Source: Osedax frankpressi (taxonomy: Eukaryota; Annelida; Polychaeta; Sabellida; Siboglinidae). Taken from it: a stretch of 64,000 nucleotides of DNA. This document shows positions 41,701-52,997 of this stretch, piece after piece. The translations under genes were made by a program, and so were the position numbers. The DNA is taken from positions 31,273,318 to 31,337,317 of the forward strand of contig OZ038312.1 in NCBI GenBank assembly GCA_964035775.1. The letters are read 5' to 3'. Under the pieces are notes generated by a model, which saw nothing but the letters and a program-made list of their open reading frames with translations, searched no databases and was not told the origin of the DNA. How positions within the stretch are numbered: position 1 is the stretch's first letter; every line of letters starts with the position of its first letter.

Positions 41701-44700
41701 AATAGATCCTTGTAATAGAAGATTATTATATCCTTTTATAGAACTTGTTAATATATCCTTGTAATAGAAGATTATTATATCCTGTTAATAGAACTTGTTA
41801 ATAGATCCTGTTTATATATCCTGTTTATAGAACTTATTAATATAACTTGTCAATAGATCCTGTTTATATATCCTGTTTATAGAACTTATTAATATAACTT
41901 GTTAATAGATCCTTGTAATAGAAGATTATTATATCCTGTTAATAGAACTTGTTAATAGATCCTGGTAATATATTCTGTTTATAGAACTTATTAATATAAC
42001 TTGTCAATAGATCCTGTTAATATATCCTGTTAATAGAACTTATTAATATAACTTGTTGATAGATCCTGGTAATAAATTCTATTAATAGATCCCGTTAATA
42101 GATCTTATTAAAATATACTGTTAATAGATCCTGTTTATTGAATTTATTAATAGAACTTGTTAATAGATCCTGTTAATAAAACTTGTTGTTCACACCTTAA
42201 CACCCCATACGAACAATTCTCGTATTATATTTTACATGTACCTGATATGGTATGATGATATTTATTTTGTGATTTATTACGAATATTAATTACATAATCT
42301 TCATTAATTTCATAATCCTATTATCTCGCGTAATAAACTACCACAATTTGTATTTGATATTCTATGTTTATAGATAAATATATAGATTTATGTATATCTA
42401 TATATAGATATAAATAAACATAATTATATTGATTTCATAACATCCTCTATCTATACCTCTACATAATGATGAATCCTTTGTGCCTCTACCCCTTCAAAGC
42501 TTCAATCTATTTCCCCTCTCATCATTTAATACATTGACTTACTTTACTATACATACCCGTCTCTTACACTCCCAGGCACCTTTCAGTCGCCTATTGCATA
42601 TCTAATCTACTATCTCTCTACCATATCATTACCTACTCTAATCTACTATCTCTCTACCATATCATTACCTACTCTAATCTACTATCTCTCTACCATATCA
42701 TTACCTACTCTAATCTACTATCTCTCTACCATATCAATACCTACTCTAATCTACTATCTCTCTACCATATCATTACCTACTCTAATCTACTATCTCTCTA
42801 CCATATCATTACCTACTCTAATCTACTATCTCTCTACCATATCAATACCTACTCTAATCTACTATCTCTCTACCATATCATTACCTACTCTAATCTACTA
42901 TCTCTCTACCATATCATTACCTACTCTAATCTACTATCTCTACCATATCATTACCTACTCTAATCTACTATCTCTCTACCATATCATTACCTACTCTAAT
43001 CTACTATCTCTCTACCATATCAATACCTACTCTAATCTACTATCTCTCTACAACATCATTACCTACTCTAATCTACTATCTCTCTACCATATCATTACCT
43101 ACTCTAATCTACTATCTCTCTACCATATCAATACCTACTCTAATCTACTATCTCTCTACCATATCATTACCTACTCTAATCTACTATCCTCTACCACATC
43201 AATACCTACTCTAATCTACTATCCTCTACCACATCATTACCTACTCTAATCTACTCTACTTACTCTCTTCCTCGCTTTCTATTTCTCATGACCTACTCTG
43301 CAACTCAAACCCTTGAATCCTTCCTTCCTATCACTACATTATCTGTTTACCGTTTTCTACTCTCCCCTATATCTCACATATGTAACCCTCTCCCCTATAT
43401 CTCACATATATAACCCTCTACCCCTATATCTACCATTTATAACCCTATACCCCTATATCTACCATATATAACCCTATATCTCACATCTATAACCCTATAC
43501 CCCTATATCTAAAATATATAACCCTATACCCCTATATCTCACATATATAACCCTCTACCCATATATCTACCATATATTACCCTCTACCCTATATCTACCA
43601 TATATAACCATCTACCCCTATATCTCACATATATAACCATCTCCCCTATATCTCACATATATAACACTCTCTTCTTTCCAGGATTCTTTTCCATTTGAGC
43701 CCCCATTTGTTCGAGTTATCCGTCCTATACTCAGTGGAGGTTATGTGTTGAGTGGAGGTGCGATTTGTATGGAACTGCTCACTAAAAACGTTTGTCCTGC
43801 CCCTCTCCAGCCCCTCTCCAGCCCCTATCCTGCCCCTCTCCAGCCCCTATCCTGCCCCTCTCCTGCCCCTCTCCTGCCTCTCTCCAGCCCCTCTAGCCAC
43901 TATCCTGCCCCTCTCCAGCCCCTCTCCAGCCCATATCCTACTCCTCTCCTGCCCCTCTCCTGCCCCTCTCCAGCCCCTCCAGCCACTATCCTGCCCCTCT
44001 CCAGCCCCTCTCCAGCCCCTATCCTGCCCCTCTCCAGCCCCTATCCTGCCCCTCTCCTGCCCCTCTCCTGCCCCTCTCCTGCCCCTCTCCAGCCCCTCCA
44101 GCCACTATCCTGCCCCTCTCCAGCCCCTCTCCAGCCCATATCCTACTCCTCTCCTGCCCCTCTCCTGCCCCTCTCCAGCCCCTCCAGCCACTATCCTGCC
44201 CCTCTCCTGCCCCTCTCCAGCCCCTCCAGCCACTATCCTGCCCCTCTCCAGCCCCTCTCCAGCCCATATCCTACTCCTCTCCTGCCCCTCTCCTGCCCCT
44301 CTCCAGCCCCTCCAGCCACTATCCTGCCCCTCTCCAGCCCCTCTCCAGCCCCTATCCTGCCCCTCTCCTGCCCCTCTCCTACCCCTCTCCAGCCCTTCCA
44401 GCCACTATCCTGCCCCTCTCCAGCCCATATCCTACTCCTCTCCTGTCCCTATCCTGCCCCTCTCCTGCCCCTCTCCTTCCCCTCTCCTTCCCCTCTCCAG
44501 CCCCTCCAGCCCCTCTCCAGCCCCTATCCTGCCCATATCCTACTCCTCTCCTGTCCCTATCCTGCTCCTATTCAGCCCCTATCCAGATCATATCTTGCTC
44601 CTATCCAGAAAAGCTTAAAACATCATATTTTGTACTATTATATAAAAAATAAAAATACATAATCACAATAATATGTTAATTACACTATTATATAATATTA

Positions 44701-46322
44701 TATAATATTTTAATTATACTACATTATATAATATGTATAACAATCAGACTATAGATCTCAAGAATATTGATGAAAGTTGTAAATATTAGAAATGAGAACA
44801 TGAGGACTTTATAGAATTAGTTGTAATACATTTAAGATAATATCTTATTTATGGTATAAATAAACTTATTTATAAATTTATTTTACTATAATTATATATT
44901 TTAAACATATGAGTAAAATATACCAAATAAACATCCAAGTAAACATCCAAGTAAGCATAACAATAAGGATAGAAATACATCGGAGAAGTATATTCAAATA
45001 TTAATAAAAAATAATAATTTGATCCAAATCCCAAGCGTCATTTACATCTCCTACCTACTCTATCATGTAGCCAAAACTAACATAACTACCTCCTCTGAAC
45101 CACCTACCTAACTCATCACCCAACCCACCACCTAACCCACCTCCCAACCCACCACCTAACCCACCACCTAACCCACCATCCAACCCACCACCCAACCCAC
45201 CACCTAACCCACCACCTAACCCACCTCCCAACCCACCACCCAACCAACCACCTAACCCACCACCCAACCCACCTCCCAACCCACCACCCAACCCATCACC
45301 TAACCCACCACCCAACCCACCACCTAACCCACCTCCCAACCCACCACCCAACCCACCACCTAACCCACCTCCCAACCCACCACCTAACCCACCACCCAAC
45401 CCACCACCCAACCCACCACCCAACCCACCACCCAACCCACCACCCAACCCACCACCCAACCCACCACCCAACCCACCACCCAACCCACCACCCAACCCAC
45501 CACCCAACCCACCACCTAACCCACCACCCAACCCATCACCCAACCCACCACCTAACCCACCACCCAACCCACCACTAGACCTACTCTATCTCCGATGCTC
45601 TCTTATAGGGCTGGAGCAGTGCCTACAATGTGGAATCTGTGATACTTCAGATAGCTGCGACACTGGTAAAGGGTAAGGCGAGGATCTGTGGAGATTCTCC
45701 AGCTGTTAGTCAGCTGTGATACCGAGGAGTGTATATTTAACTAGTATAGCATAGTTTACACCGATTATATCAATTATATACAGAAAAGAACAGTTTACAT
45801 TGATTATACATTTTACCCATTTATAACACCATTTACATTAATTAGTTAACAGTTTACACTAAATAGAATATTATACACTAGTGTGTTATACAGTAAACCA
45901 TATGGTAAACTTGATCTATAAACTAATGCAATTTGATTAAAATTAACATACAACAATAACACAAAATTTACTCTGAATTAATAATTAATTTTACATTAAA
46001 TGTTTAATTCCTAACCCTTCACTTTCTTATGCTATATTTTAAAGCTAAAGTACAGTTTATCAAAGGCTCAACAATCGTTCAAAACATTGGTACAAGTACA
46101 TGAAAAGAATGGTTAGCGATTATTAGATTATAATTAACAAAATTATTTCCATTTAAGGAAAATTATTTAAATTTAATTATAATTTTTGTATTACAATAAA
46201 TAACAATAATGATTTTTTTTTTAATCAAACAAATTTTGTATTATTAAAATACTCCTATTAACTAATACTCTAAAACTCCTCGCAATATAGGCTGGTTTAC
46301 TCCACCAAAGCAAGATGGGTAA
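5669..46322 (+). CDS. UBE2Q: UBE2Q-family E2 ubiquitin-conjugating enzyme, C-terminal part, seven exons
   Basis: Joined exons are 5669-5748, 11594-11687, 39781-40005, 43682-43789, 45609-45704, 46051-46111 and 46291-46322. They give 231 residues ending at a TAA stop. The order of landmarks matches vertebrate UBE2Q2 as I recall it: an acidic stretch with FHYQMDDD, then [63 protein letters not shown] with the catalytic cysteine, [32 protein letters not shown] and finally [17 protein letters not shown]2Q enzymes take ubiquitin as a thioester on that cysteine and pass it to substrates. All splice junctions keep frame with GT-AG borders. The N-terminal RWD-like part is not visible, so the gene starts before the window or in exons I could not recognise. 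The gene converges on the chitinase gene. Confidence 0.93.
6368..6433. repeat. 28-bp direct repeat, 2.4 copies
   Basis: TACTCAATTTAGAGTGTG and the next bases GTTGATGG repeat twice and then part of a third time. Confidence 0.85.
8547..8980. repeat. 48-bp minisatellite, about nine copies
   Basis: Each unit holds TCCTTATCTTATC, TAGCTATTATC and CCAGTCTCAATG. 48 is a multiple of three, which is why one frame stays open over several units. I do not regard it as coding. Confidence 0.95.
9868..10047 (+). CDS. Unrecognised 59-residue open frame inside the UBE2Q intron
   Basis: ATG to TAA. The product starts [17 protein letters not shown] and has mixed, protein-like composition (acidic and hydrophobic residues, two Cys) in a region where most frames close quickly. 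I do not recognise it. It could be a chance frame or the relic of an exon. Confidence 0.15.
   Translation: MGILHHLYDKIISDEIFESVINIDILKFSHSDFCRIHVADVISIDKRAFEVHNKCSHYF
11352..11578. repeat. 12-bp minisatellite upstream of a UBE2Q acceptor
   Basis: About 19 units of the ACATGTCCTCAC type with ATGTCCTTGTAT variants. It stops about 15 bases before the acceptor at 11593, so its CCTC runs supply much of the pyrimidine tract. The open frames in it on both strands are repeat readings. Confidence 0.95.
11594..11687 (+). CDS. UBE2Q: UBE2Q exon: helix before the E2 core, seed of the 24-bp satellite
   Basis: The acceptor is CTCCCTTAG and the first base completes the AG left by the previous exon (Ser). 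The exon then reads [31 protein letters not shown], matching the [20 protein letters not shown] part of human UBE2Q2. It ends at CTCATG|GTTTCT in phase 0. The last 13 bases (GGACTATCTCATG) and the first intron bases recur as the unit of the 28-kb array that starts here. A 12-bp minisatellite runs up to about 15 bases before the acceptor. Confidence 0.85.
11675..39669. repeat. 28-kb satellite of a 24-bp unit copied from an exon-intron boundary
   Basis: About 1,166 head-to-tail copies fill the UBE2Q intron. The unit begins GGACTATCTCATGG and continues with TTTCTCTAAA (K type) or TTTCTCTCTA (L type). The first unit is the end of the coding exon: GGACTATCTCATG is exonic and GTTTCTCTCTA is intronic. 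Rare variants include AAAGTAC, AAATGAC, ATAGTTTC, ATGTTTTC, one-base insertions (GGACTTATC), one-base deletions and 26-bp units. Shared rare variants show later duplication of long blocks. The array ends in a truncated unit (CTCACTAACC) 18 bases before the first possible acceptor. Confidence 0.98.
39688..39780 (+). other. UBE2Q: Alternative 5' extension of the 39781 exon
   Basis: The 93 bases between the two candidate acceptors are open in the gene's frame (31 codons, starting [19 protein letters not shown]) and much richer in G+C than the introns. Use of the upstream CCTCACAG would insert them. The end is also a good pyrimidine tract for the downstream acceptor, which I favour. Confidence 0.35.
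39781..40005 (+). CDS. UBE2Q: UBE2Q exon: start of the E2 fold
   Basis: This exon has 75 codons, from [20 protein letters not shown] through [15 protein letters not shown] to ILLSFTYR, corresponding to the first helix and beta sheet of the UBC fold. The acceptor is CCCATTCCAG after a long pyrimidine run, and the donor is AGG|GTTTGT. A second acceptor, CCTCACAG, lies 93 bases upstream at 39687 and would add 31 in-frame residues without a stop. I chose the downstream one because [16 protein letters not shown] then lines up with the human protein without an insertion. Confidence 0.92.
40021..40067. repeat. 12-bp palindromic repeat next to a UBE2Q donor
   Basis: Four copies of CGAGTGCACTCC begin about 15 bases after the donor at 40006. 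GGAGTGCACTCC is its own reverse complement, so single strands could fold. Confidence 0.9.
40310..40403. repeat. About 37-bp tandem repeat, 2.5 copies
   Basis: Units carry ATTTATAAATTGT and AAGATATAATATA. Confidence 0.8.
40404..41650. other. AT-rich intron DNA
   Basis: No open frame of interest, no recognised element. It lies in the UBE2Q intron 40006-43681. Confidence 0.6.
41655..42185. repeat. Irregular repeat of TTAATAGATCCTG-type units
   Basis: Short units such as TTAATAGATCCTG, TATATCCTG and AATAGAACTTG alternate, with longer blocks of about 110 bases repeated. Confidence 0.85.
42594..43250. repeat. 36-bp minisatellite, about 18 copies
   Basis: Each unit holds CTACTCTAATCTAC, TATCTCTCTACC and ATATCATTAC. 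Copies near the right end are shortened (TATCCTCTACCACATC). Confidence 0.95.
43365..43668. repeat. 28- to 30-bp minisatellite ending at a UBE2Q acceptor
   Basis: Units carry CCCCTATATCTC, ACATATATAACC and CTCTA. The last unit ends about 13 bases before the acceptor at 43681. Confidence 0.9.
43682..43789 (+). CDS. UBE2Q: UBE2Q exon with the catalytic cysteine
   Basis: This exon has 36 codons, [36 protein letters not shown]. The cysteine in GGAICMELL is the expected ubiquitin thioester residue and is intact. The acceptor is CTTCTTTCCAG, directly after a minisatellite. The donor is AAC|GTTTGT, and a C+T-rich minisatellite begins seven bases into the intron. Confidence 0.93.
43797..44590. repeat. 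11-bp C+T-rich minisatellite starting at a UBE2Q donor
   Basis: Units alternate between CCTGCCCCTCT and CCAGCCCCTCT with longer blocks including CCAGCCACTATCC. It begins seven bases after the donor at 43790. The coding-strand sequence CCCCTCTCCAG occurs many times and looks like a strong 3' splice site. 300-codon open frames arise because an 11-bp unit without stops stays open in several frames. Confidence 0.95.
44591..45094. other. AT-rich intron DNA
   Basis: Between two minisatellites of the same UBE2Q intron. Nothing recognised. Confidence 0.6.
45095..45575. repeat. 12-bp minisatellite near a UBE2Q acceptor
   Basis: About 40 units of CACCCAACCCAC or CACCTAACCCAC. The T variant contains CTAAC, a branch-point-like motif on the coding strand. 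The array ends some 33 bases before the acceptor at 45608. The Gly/Leu-rich minus-strand frame is a repeat reading. Confidence 0.95.
45609..45704 (+). CDS. UBE2Q: UBE2Q exon: C-terminal helices of the E2 fold
   Basis: This exon has 32 codons, starting [19 protein letters not shown] and going on [13 protein letters not shown]. The acceptor is CTCTTATAG. I placed the donor at GCT|GTTAGT. Reading three codons further to VSQ would match the human SQ-YSL junction better but would need a CAG|CT donor, so I rejected that. The end is therefore good to within three codons. Confidence 0.85.
46051..46111 (+). CDS. UBE2Q: UBE2Q exon: [10 protein letters not shown] helix
   Basis: The exon starts after GCTAAAG and encodes 20 codons plus one base: [20 protein letters not shown]. 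This is the family's conserved penultimate segment (human [20 protein letters not shown]). The donor is G|GTTAGC, phase 1. The acceptor has only a weak pyrimidine tract. Confidence 0.9.
46291..46322 (+). CDS. UBE2Q: UBE2Q last coding exon
   Basis: After acceptor CAATATAG the exon completes Gly and reads WFTPPKQDG followed by TAA. The family ends in GWYTPPKEDG, so this is the native C terminus. Confidence 0.93.
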
Positions 46323-46433
46323 CAGATCTTCAGTTACTCAATATCATTATGTTTTTTACACATTTGTTCCTAGTAGTGTGACTGCTGAAATAATTCCAAA
46401 AGTCGCTTCATGCTACAAATCTGATTTGTTTTT

Positions 46434-46439
46434 AATAAA
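46434..46439 (+). terminator. Candidate poly(A) signal for UBE2Q
   Basis: AATAAA lies 112 bases after the stop codon. The region is AT-rich, so a chance match is possible. Confidence 0.35.
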
Positions 46440-47157
46440 TTATTTTTATATTTATTTTGTTTATATTTCTTGCTTATTCATAATTTTGAGTAATTAAAAA
46501 ATAATAATTATTTATTTATCAATATAGACACATTATAAATAACTTTCAACTTACAAGTCATGCCATGGATTATGTTTTATTTGATAATGTTTAGCAATTA
46601 TAGATTGTTTTCAGTTTATTTACGTCCCATGAGTATATAAGTAAAACATGCAACCATAACAAAGCAATTGAAGGTTAATTTTACAGATCCATTCTTTTTG
46701 AATCGGTTATTTTTGTTTCTTATCTTGTAAGTAGTCTTTACTCTGTAAGTCAATTGTAAGTCAATTGCTTGTAAATATATATTTAGCAAATCAGTTTAAT
46801 ACATCTTGTAATTAATATCTATACATATTTGTATTAGATTTATAATATTTAGTTATTAAATTATGATTCAAAATGACATTTTGTTTAGATTAAATTAGAT
46901 TACGGGGAATAAAATCAATATGAAAAATTTCTAATGCCATGGAATTTAATTTTCTAATGTAAAAATGGATAACCTTGATCACAATTAAAATAAGTATGTA
47001 TATAATCAATTACTCAATATATTTATTGCACATAATTATAAGAGATGTAATGGAATATAAATAGTTATTTAACTAATTTGATATAATTTTACCATTATGT
47101 CAAACCATGACTGTTCGATAGAACATATAATTATTTGAATACTTTCGCTATTGTAAA
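46440..47157. other. Intergenic gap between the convergent genes
   Basis: AT-rich. A minus-strand AATAAA (plus 47022-47027) could serve the chitinase gene. I looked here for a chitin-binding domain exon on the minus strand and saw none. Confidence 0.5.
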
Positions 47158-47170
47158 TTATAATACTAAC

Positions 47171-47203
47171 AGTGGTTTTTCTGTTGGTGGTGGTTGTGTT
47201 GGC
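47171..47203 (-). CDS. Chitinase exon 11 candidate: Pro/Thr linker
   Basis: The acceptor is CACATACAG. In the phase left by exon 10 it reads P then PTQPPPTEKP, the sort of linker that joins a GH18 domain to a chitin-binding domain. It ends at CT|GTTAGT. If that donor is not used, the frame adds LLVL and stops at 47158. I found no chitin-binding exon between here and 46323, so either the gene ends here or its last exon overlaps the convergent gene. Confidence 0.5.
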
Positions 47204-50200
47204 CTGTATGTGAATAAATTATTTTTATATTCACATACCATTAAATATAATTTGTCATTTATAATGTCATGAAAATATACATATCGAATATAATAATTAG
47301 TCATTTATATAATATAAAATAATTAATGAATATAATAATTAGTCATAATTAGTTATCTATATAATATAAAAACATTTACTATAATTATTAATTATAATAA
47401 TTAGTTATTTATAAGATATGAGTTATATAGGATAGACATTAATTAAGATAACAATTTATACTATAAACATAACTGTGGTTTCTAATTAACCACATTTGTT
47501 TGTTCATTGTTATATGATCTAAGGTATAGCATTCACGAAGAACTAACGGGTCTGAGAAGGCATTGTTTAATACCCTTAGGAGTGGATAGGTTCCTTTGTA
47601 GCAGAACGTGCCAGCGAAGTCGTCATAAGAGATATCCCATACCATCCAACCGGCCAGACCTTGTTGTTTAGCGTACATTGCCTATGTCGGGGGGGTGGGG
47701 GTTATGATACGTGCATTGCAATGTAAATATATTGAATTCGCCTGTTTTAGATCAAAAGAAAGATAGAGAGAGAAGAAAAGAATACATGTAAGTAGTAAGC
47801 TAGATTATTAACTATAGAGGATGCCATGTTTGAGATATTTAGTTTGGAGTTAAGTGTAAAGTTAGCAAAGAAATGCGAATACCTTTTCTTTCAAACTTGC
47901 TTCGTCATCGTATCCTATCCATTGTTTGTCTTTCACGACGTAAGGTACCTTTTGTTCATCGTTCCAATACCTTTTTCCGCCGTTTGCAATTATATCGCAA
48001 ACCTGTAACGGATAGTGAAACAATATCATTTTAATAATTAATAAAAACCCTGTGATTAGTAATTATCTTACAATTAACTTCAGGATTATTAATCACTATT
48101 TATAACACATACTTCAATTTTTCTAAATTTATGAAAATGTTACATACAAATACACACTACCTAATAGGTTATATTTCATATGTGAAATAGCACCAATAAT
48201 GCATACATTGTAGTATAGCAAATCTAAGTTCGCCAAGTTGAATTCTAACATATCTGATAAACTAATCAGTTTATTTCTTTATTAATAAATAACAAATTAA
48301 TAAATAACAAATTTACAAATAAAATTAGCATGTTTCAAAATCGCTGTGAGATGAAAATAATCGCTGTTATTTTTAAATAAAATAAAATTAGTTTTATAAA
48401 TATATAATTTACAATTTCTATACTACGGAACAAGTTATCTAGAAAACATGCAGTTTATAATGCAACAGAGGTCGTGGCATGTAAATTAAATATCCATGGG
48501 AACGAAACTATATATATAATGATATAATTATATATTCAATCCAAAAACATTCAAGGATGAAATAAATAAAAATATATAAATATATCTTGCATTTATAATT
48601 TAATTTCTTTGAATTGTAAATATGTTACATAAAGTTAAACTCTGTCTACTGATGATTGGTTTATATCACTGAGTTCATGACCTCGTAGTAGGCGATGAAG
48701 CCGCTTTCGCCGGTGTAACGTTGTTTCGGTCCACTGGAAGTGATAGCGGCACCCAGTCCGTTGTCGGTAAGAGGTGACGTCAGCATAGCAGTCCGTCCGT
48801 AGAATGGCATACCGAGTACTAGCTTATTGGGGGGCGCCCCCAAGTGCATAAAGTGGCGAAGTACCATTTGCTAGCGATGGGCGTGGTTAGGGAATAGGGT
48901 GAGAGACAATGGGCGTGGTTAGGGAATATGGTGAGAGACAATGGGCGTGGTTAGGGAATAGGGTGTGAAAGTGGTGAGAGACAATGGGCGTGGTTGGGAA
49001 TATGGTGAAAAAGTGGTGAGAGACAATGGGCGTGGTTAGGGAATAGGGTGAGAGACAATGGGCGTGGTTAGGGAATATGGTGAGAAAGTGGTGAGAGACA
49101 GTGGGCGTGGTTAGGGAATATGGTGAGAAAGTGGTGAGAGACAATGGGCGGAGAGATGAAATTAACTTTAGTGTGGTGTGAGGATTGGCGAGATGATGGG
49201 ATAGACGAGGGTCTTTGGTTAAGTGTGCTTACGGATTTGATGATAGGCAAATTAGTGATGAAGTTTGAGGTGTATTTAATGACGCTGTGGTGGTTAGGTT
49301 AAGGTTGAAACTCTATAATCTTAGAGAAAAACGGCGCATGAATATTTTAAATATTCTTCTGCCAAATGACGAACATTTTTCATTTAAACTTTCTATCGGA
49401 TATTTATTTTGGAATGCAATGCTTACGTTTATATTTACAAGGACATTCCAGTAAACATCAAATACAAGATTAAAGATAAAATATTTCATTTTTTATATTA
49501 TGTTGTAATATCCCACATATATTTATTTGTATAGAAAAGCTGTAGAATGTATTCATACGTTAAGGGTGTTGTATAATAATCAAACATTATTACGAGGTAT
49601 GATAAGGTGTAACGGACATGGCAACAATACGCTGACCGGTTAACATAGCGGGCCGTAAACCTGAGAGAGTGCTTTGTCTTCATCGGATTCGAGGGCGCGA
49701 GGGAATAGCGGAGCTTGGTGTTTACTGTACTCGGCATTGGGATCGAAAAGATCGTATGACATAAGTCCTATCCAGTCTACGACTCTGAAGGGGTTAAAGG
49801 TCAGGGTTTCTTATCAGATGTGGGTTAAACAGATATGTTGTTATGAGAATTCTATTCGTCTACGAAGAGTTTATGCTTTTAGGGAGTTGGGAGTTAGGAA
49901 TTTTGGAAGCTAAAGAGTCATGAATAGGCGAGTTATAAAAGTTATGTATAATTACTATAATTTTATACTCTGGGGTTTATGGAGTTTTATAGTAGGCCTT
50001 CGATATAAAGAGAGAATTTACTGAATGTAATTATCATCGGTAACGTTGTACTAACTTTGCGATCTTATCGACTTCGTAAGCATTCTCAACTGTAGACCGA
50101 CCGCATCCAACTGCAAGGCTGAGAAGCAACCTCGTTTTAGTCCCAGCTTCCAACTCGAAAGCATTTCTCAATTCCTATGTACAGAGAGTGCAATCATAAT

Positions 50201-52915
50201 GTCCGGATAGCTTCATTTCTATAATAGAGAATATAGTTCAGTTCACTAACTAATTATCATCATTTCACTATAACTCAATTATGTATTCCGAAGACTTTCT
50301 CACTGACACATATAGTCACACATATAGTCATACATATAGTCACACATATAGTCACACATATAGTCACACATATATTCTCACATATAGTCACACATATAGT
50401 CACACATATAGTCACACATATAGACCCACATATAGCCACACATATAGTCCCACATATAGTCACACATATCGTCACACATATAGTCACACATATAGTCCCA
50501 CATATAGCCACACATATAGTCCCACATATAGTCACACATATAGTCACACATATAGTCATACATATAGTCCCACATATCGTCACAAATATAGTCCCACATA
50601 TAGTCATACATATAGTCATACATATCGTCACAAATATAGTCCCATATATAGTCACACATATAGTCACACATATAGTCACACATATAGTCACACATATAGT
50701 CACACATATAGTCATACATATAGTCATACATATAGTCATACATATCGTCACAAATATAGTCCCACATATAGTCATACATATAGTCACACATATCGTCACA
50801 AATATAGTCCCACATATAGTCACACATATAGTCACACATATAGTCACAAATATAGTCACACATATATTCATACATATAGTCATACATATAGTCATACATA
50901 TAGTCATACATATAGTCATACATATAGTCATACATATAGTCATACATATAGTCACACATATAGTCACACATATAGTCATACATATAGTCATACATATCGT
51001 CACAAATATAATCCCACATATAGTCATACATATAGTCACACATATCGTCACAAATATAGTCCCACATATAGTCACACATATAGTCACACATATAGTCACA
51101 CATATAGTCACACATATAGTCATACATATAGTCATACATATAGTCATACATATAGTCATACATATAGTCATATATATAGTCATACATATAGTCATACATA
51201 TAGTCATACATATAGTCATACATATAGTCATACATATAGTCATACATATAGTCATACATATAGTCATACATATAGTCATACATATAGTCATACATATAGT
51301 CATACATATAGTCATACATATAGTCATACATATAGTCATACATATAGTCATACATATAGTCATACATATAGTCATACATATAGTCATACATATAGTCACA
51401 AATATACCTTTATTGTTTCAAATATATTCATATAACTTATGTTGTGAAACTTATTTCGTAGTCATTATAATACTATAAACATTATTAGTTGTTTTAGTTA
51501 ATTTAGAAATAGTTCCGAAAGTCTTTATCCAATGCATTGGTACCATGGTACACCGGTACTAGGTACACCGGTACTTGGTACACCGGTACTTGGCGATTCG
51601 TTGTTTATACAAAAGTGGACCGCTTCACATCTAGATCCTATGACCTGTGACCCCGTATCTAATGAAGCGTTGCGAATCTGTGTTTATTCCGAGGAGTATT
51701 GCTCCGATGACATATTGACTCTATTTACCTGACAGAGAGTGGCAAATCGTTGCTTGTCCTGAGGCGGACTTCCCCGGTGTGCTGGATATTCAAAATCCAA
51801 ATCGAGGCCGTCCAAGCCTCGGTTTCGCAGGAACTGAATACTTGTGTCGATGAATTCTTTTCGAGAAGATTTGAAGGCCAACATTTTAGACATTGTAATA
51901 CTGCCCATGCTATATAAAGTGGGCGTGGTTTAGTGGTATATACCTGATATACTAGGGCGTGGTTTAAACATAATATAAAAGGTCTAGATAATTACCATAA
52001 GTTATGGGTCTAGAAACCTACTAATAAATTCGTTTAGAGACCTAGCATAATATATGGGTAAAAAGATCTACAATAGGATACAATAGGATATACAATGAGT
52101 TTATTTTAGATAATATAAATGCTAACAAGTGAGATGACATAATATATTATAGTTGATTACAGATAATATGTAGTAATATGTTAATAGAGTATACTATAAT
52201 ATTGTAATTGATAACAATAGCTTGTAATAATATCACTATCATATAACTATCATATCATTATCATATCACTATCATATCACTATCATATCACTATCATATC
52301 ACTATCATATCATTATCATATCACTATCATATCATTATCATATCACTATCATATCACTATCATATCACTATCATATCACTATCATATCGTTATCATATCA
52401 TTATCATATCACTATCATATCACTATCATATCATTATCATATCGTTATCATATCACTATCATATCACTATCATATCATTATCATATCACTATCATATCAC
52501 TATCATATCACTATCATATCACTATCATATCACTATCATATCATTATCATAACATTATCATATCACTATCATATCACTATCATATCACTATCATATAACT
52601 ATTATATCACTATCATATCGTTATCATATTACATCATTATCATATATATACTATCGTATATAAATAAGTGCATATATACTATATATTTATAATTAAGCAC
52701 AGTAAATATATAATATCATAGGATGTTGTTTGCAATAAGTAATTATGGCAACTGGTTGATACTAACTTCCATCCACCGACAGCGATCATTACCTTCAAGT
52801 CCGGATTACGTGCTTTCAGATTTACTATCTTTGCGTATCTTGTGGTAATATATTGAATATTATTATATTAAACGCATGATTGTATAATATACATACAACA
52901 TATACATATATACAC

Positions 52916-52997
<82 letters not shown>

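Noticed and set aside
43745-44662. Two long Pro/Ser/Leu-rich frames (about 300 codons)
   Set aside because: They overlap the UBE2Q exon in the wrong frame and then read an 11-bp C+T repeat. Only the first 108 bases of coding sequence here belong to a gene.
45055-45567. Minus-strand Gly/Leu-rich frame (170 codons)
   Set aside because: Pure reading of a 12-bp intron repeat, with no signal peptide or unique sequence.
45705-45713. UBE2Q exon ending at VSQ, giving the human-like SQ-YSL junction
   Set aside because: It would need a donor starting CT. A normal GTTAGT donor lies nine bases earlier and keeps frame.
49498-49913. Other-frame readings around 49.5 to 49.9 kb
   Set aside because: They overlap chitinase exon 7 in the wrong frame or strand.
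50275-51435. Long YSHT, MTIC and MYDY frames on both strands
   Set aside because: A stop-free 10-bp repeat stays open in several frames. It lies in a chitinase intron.
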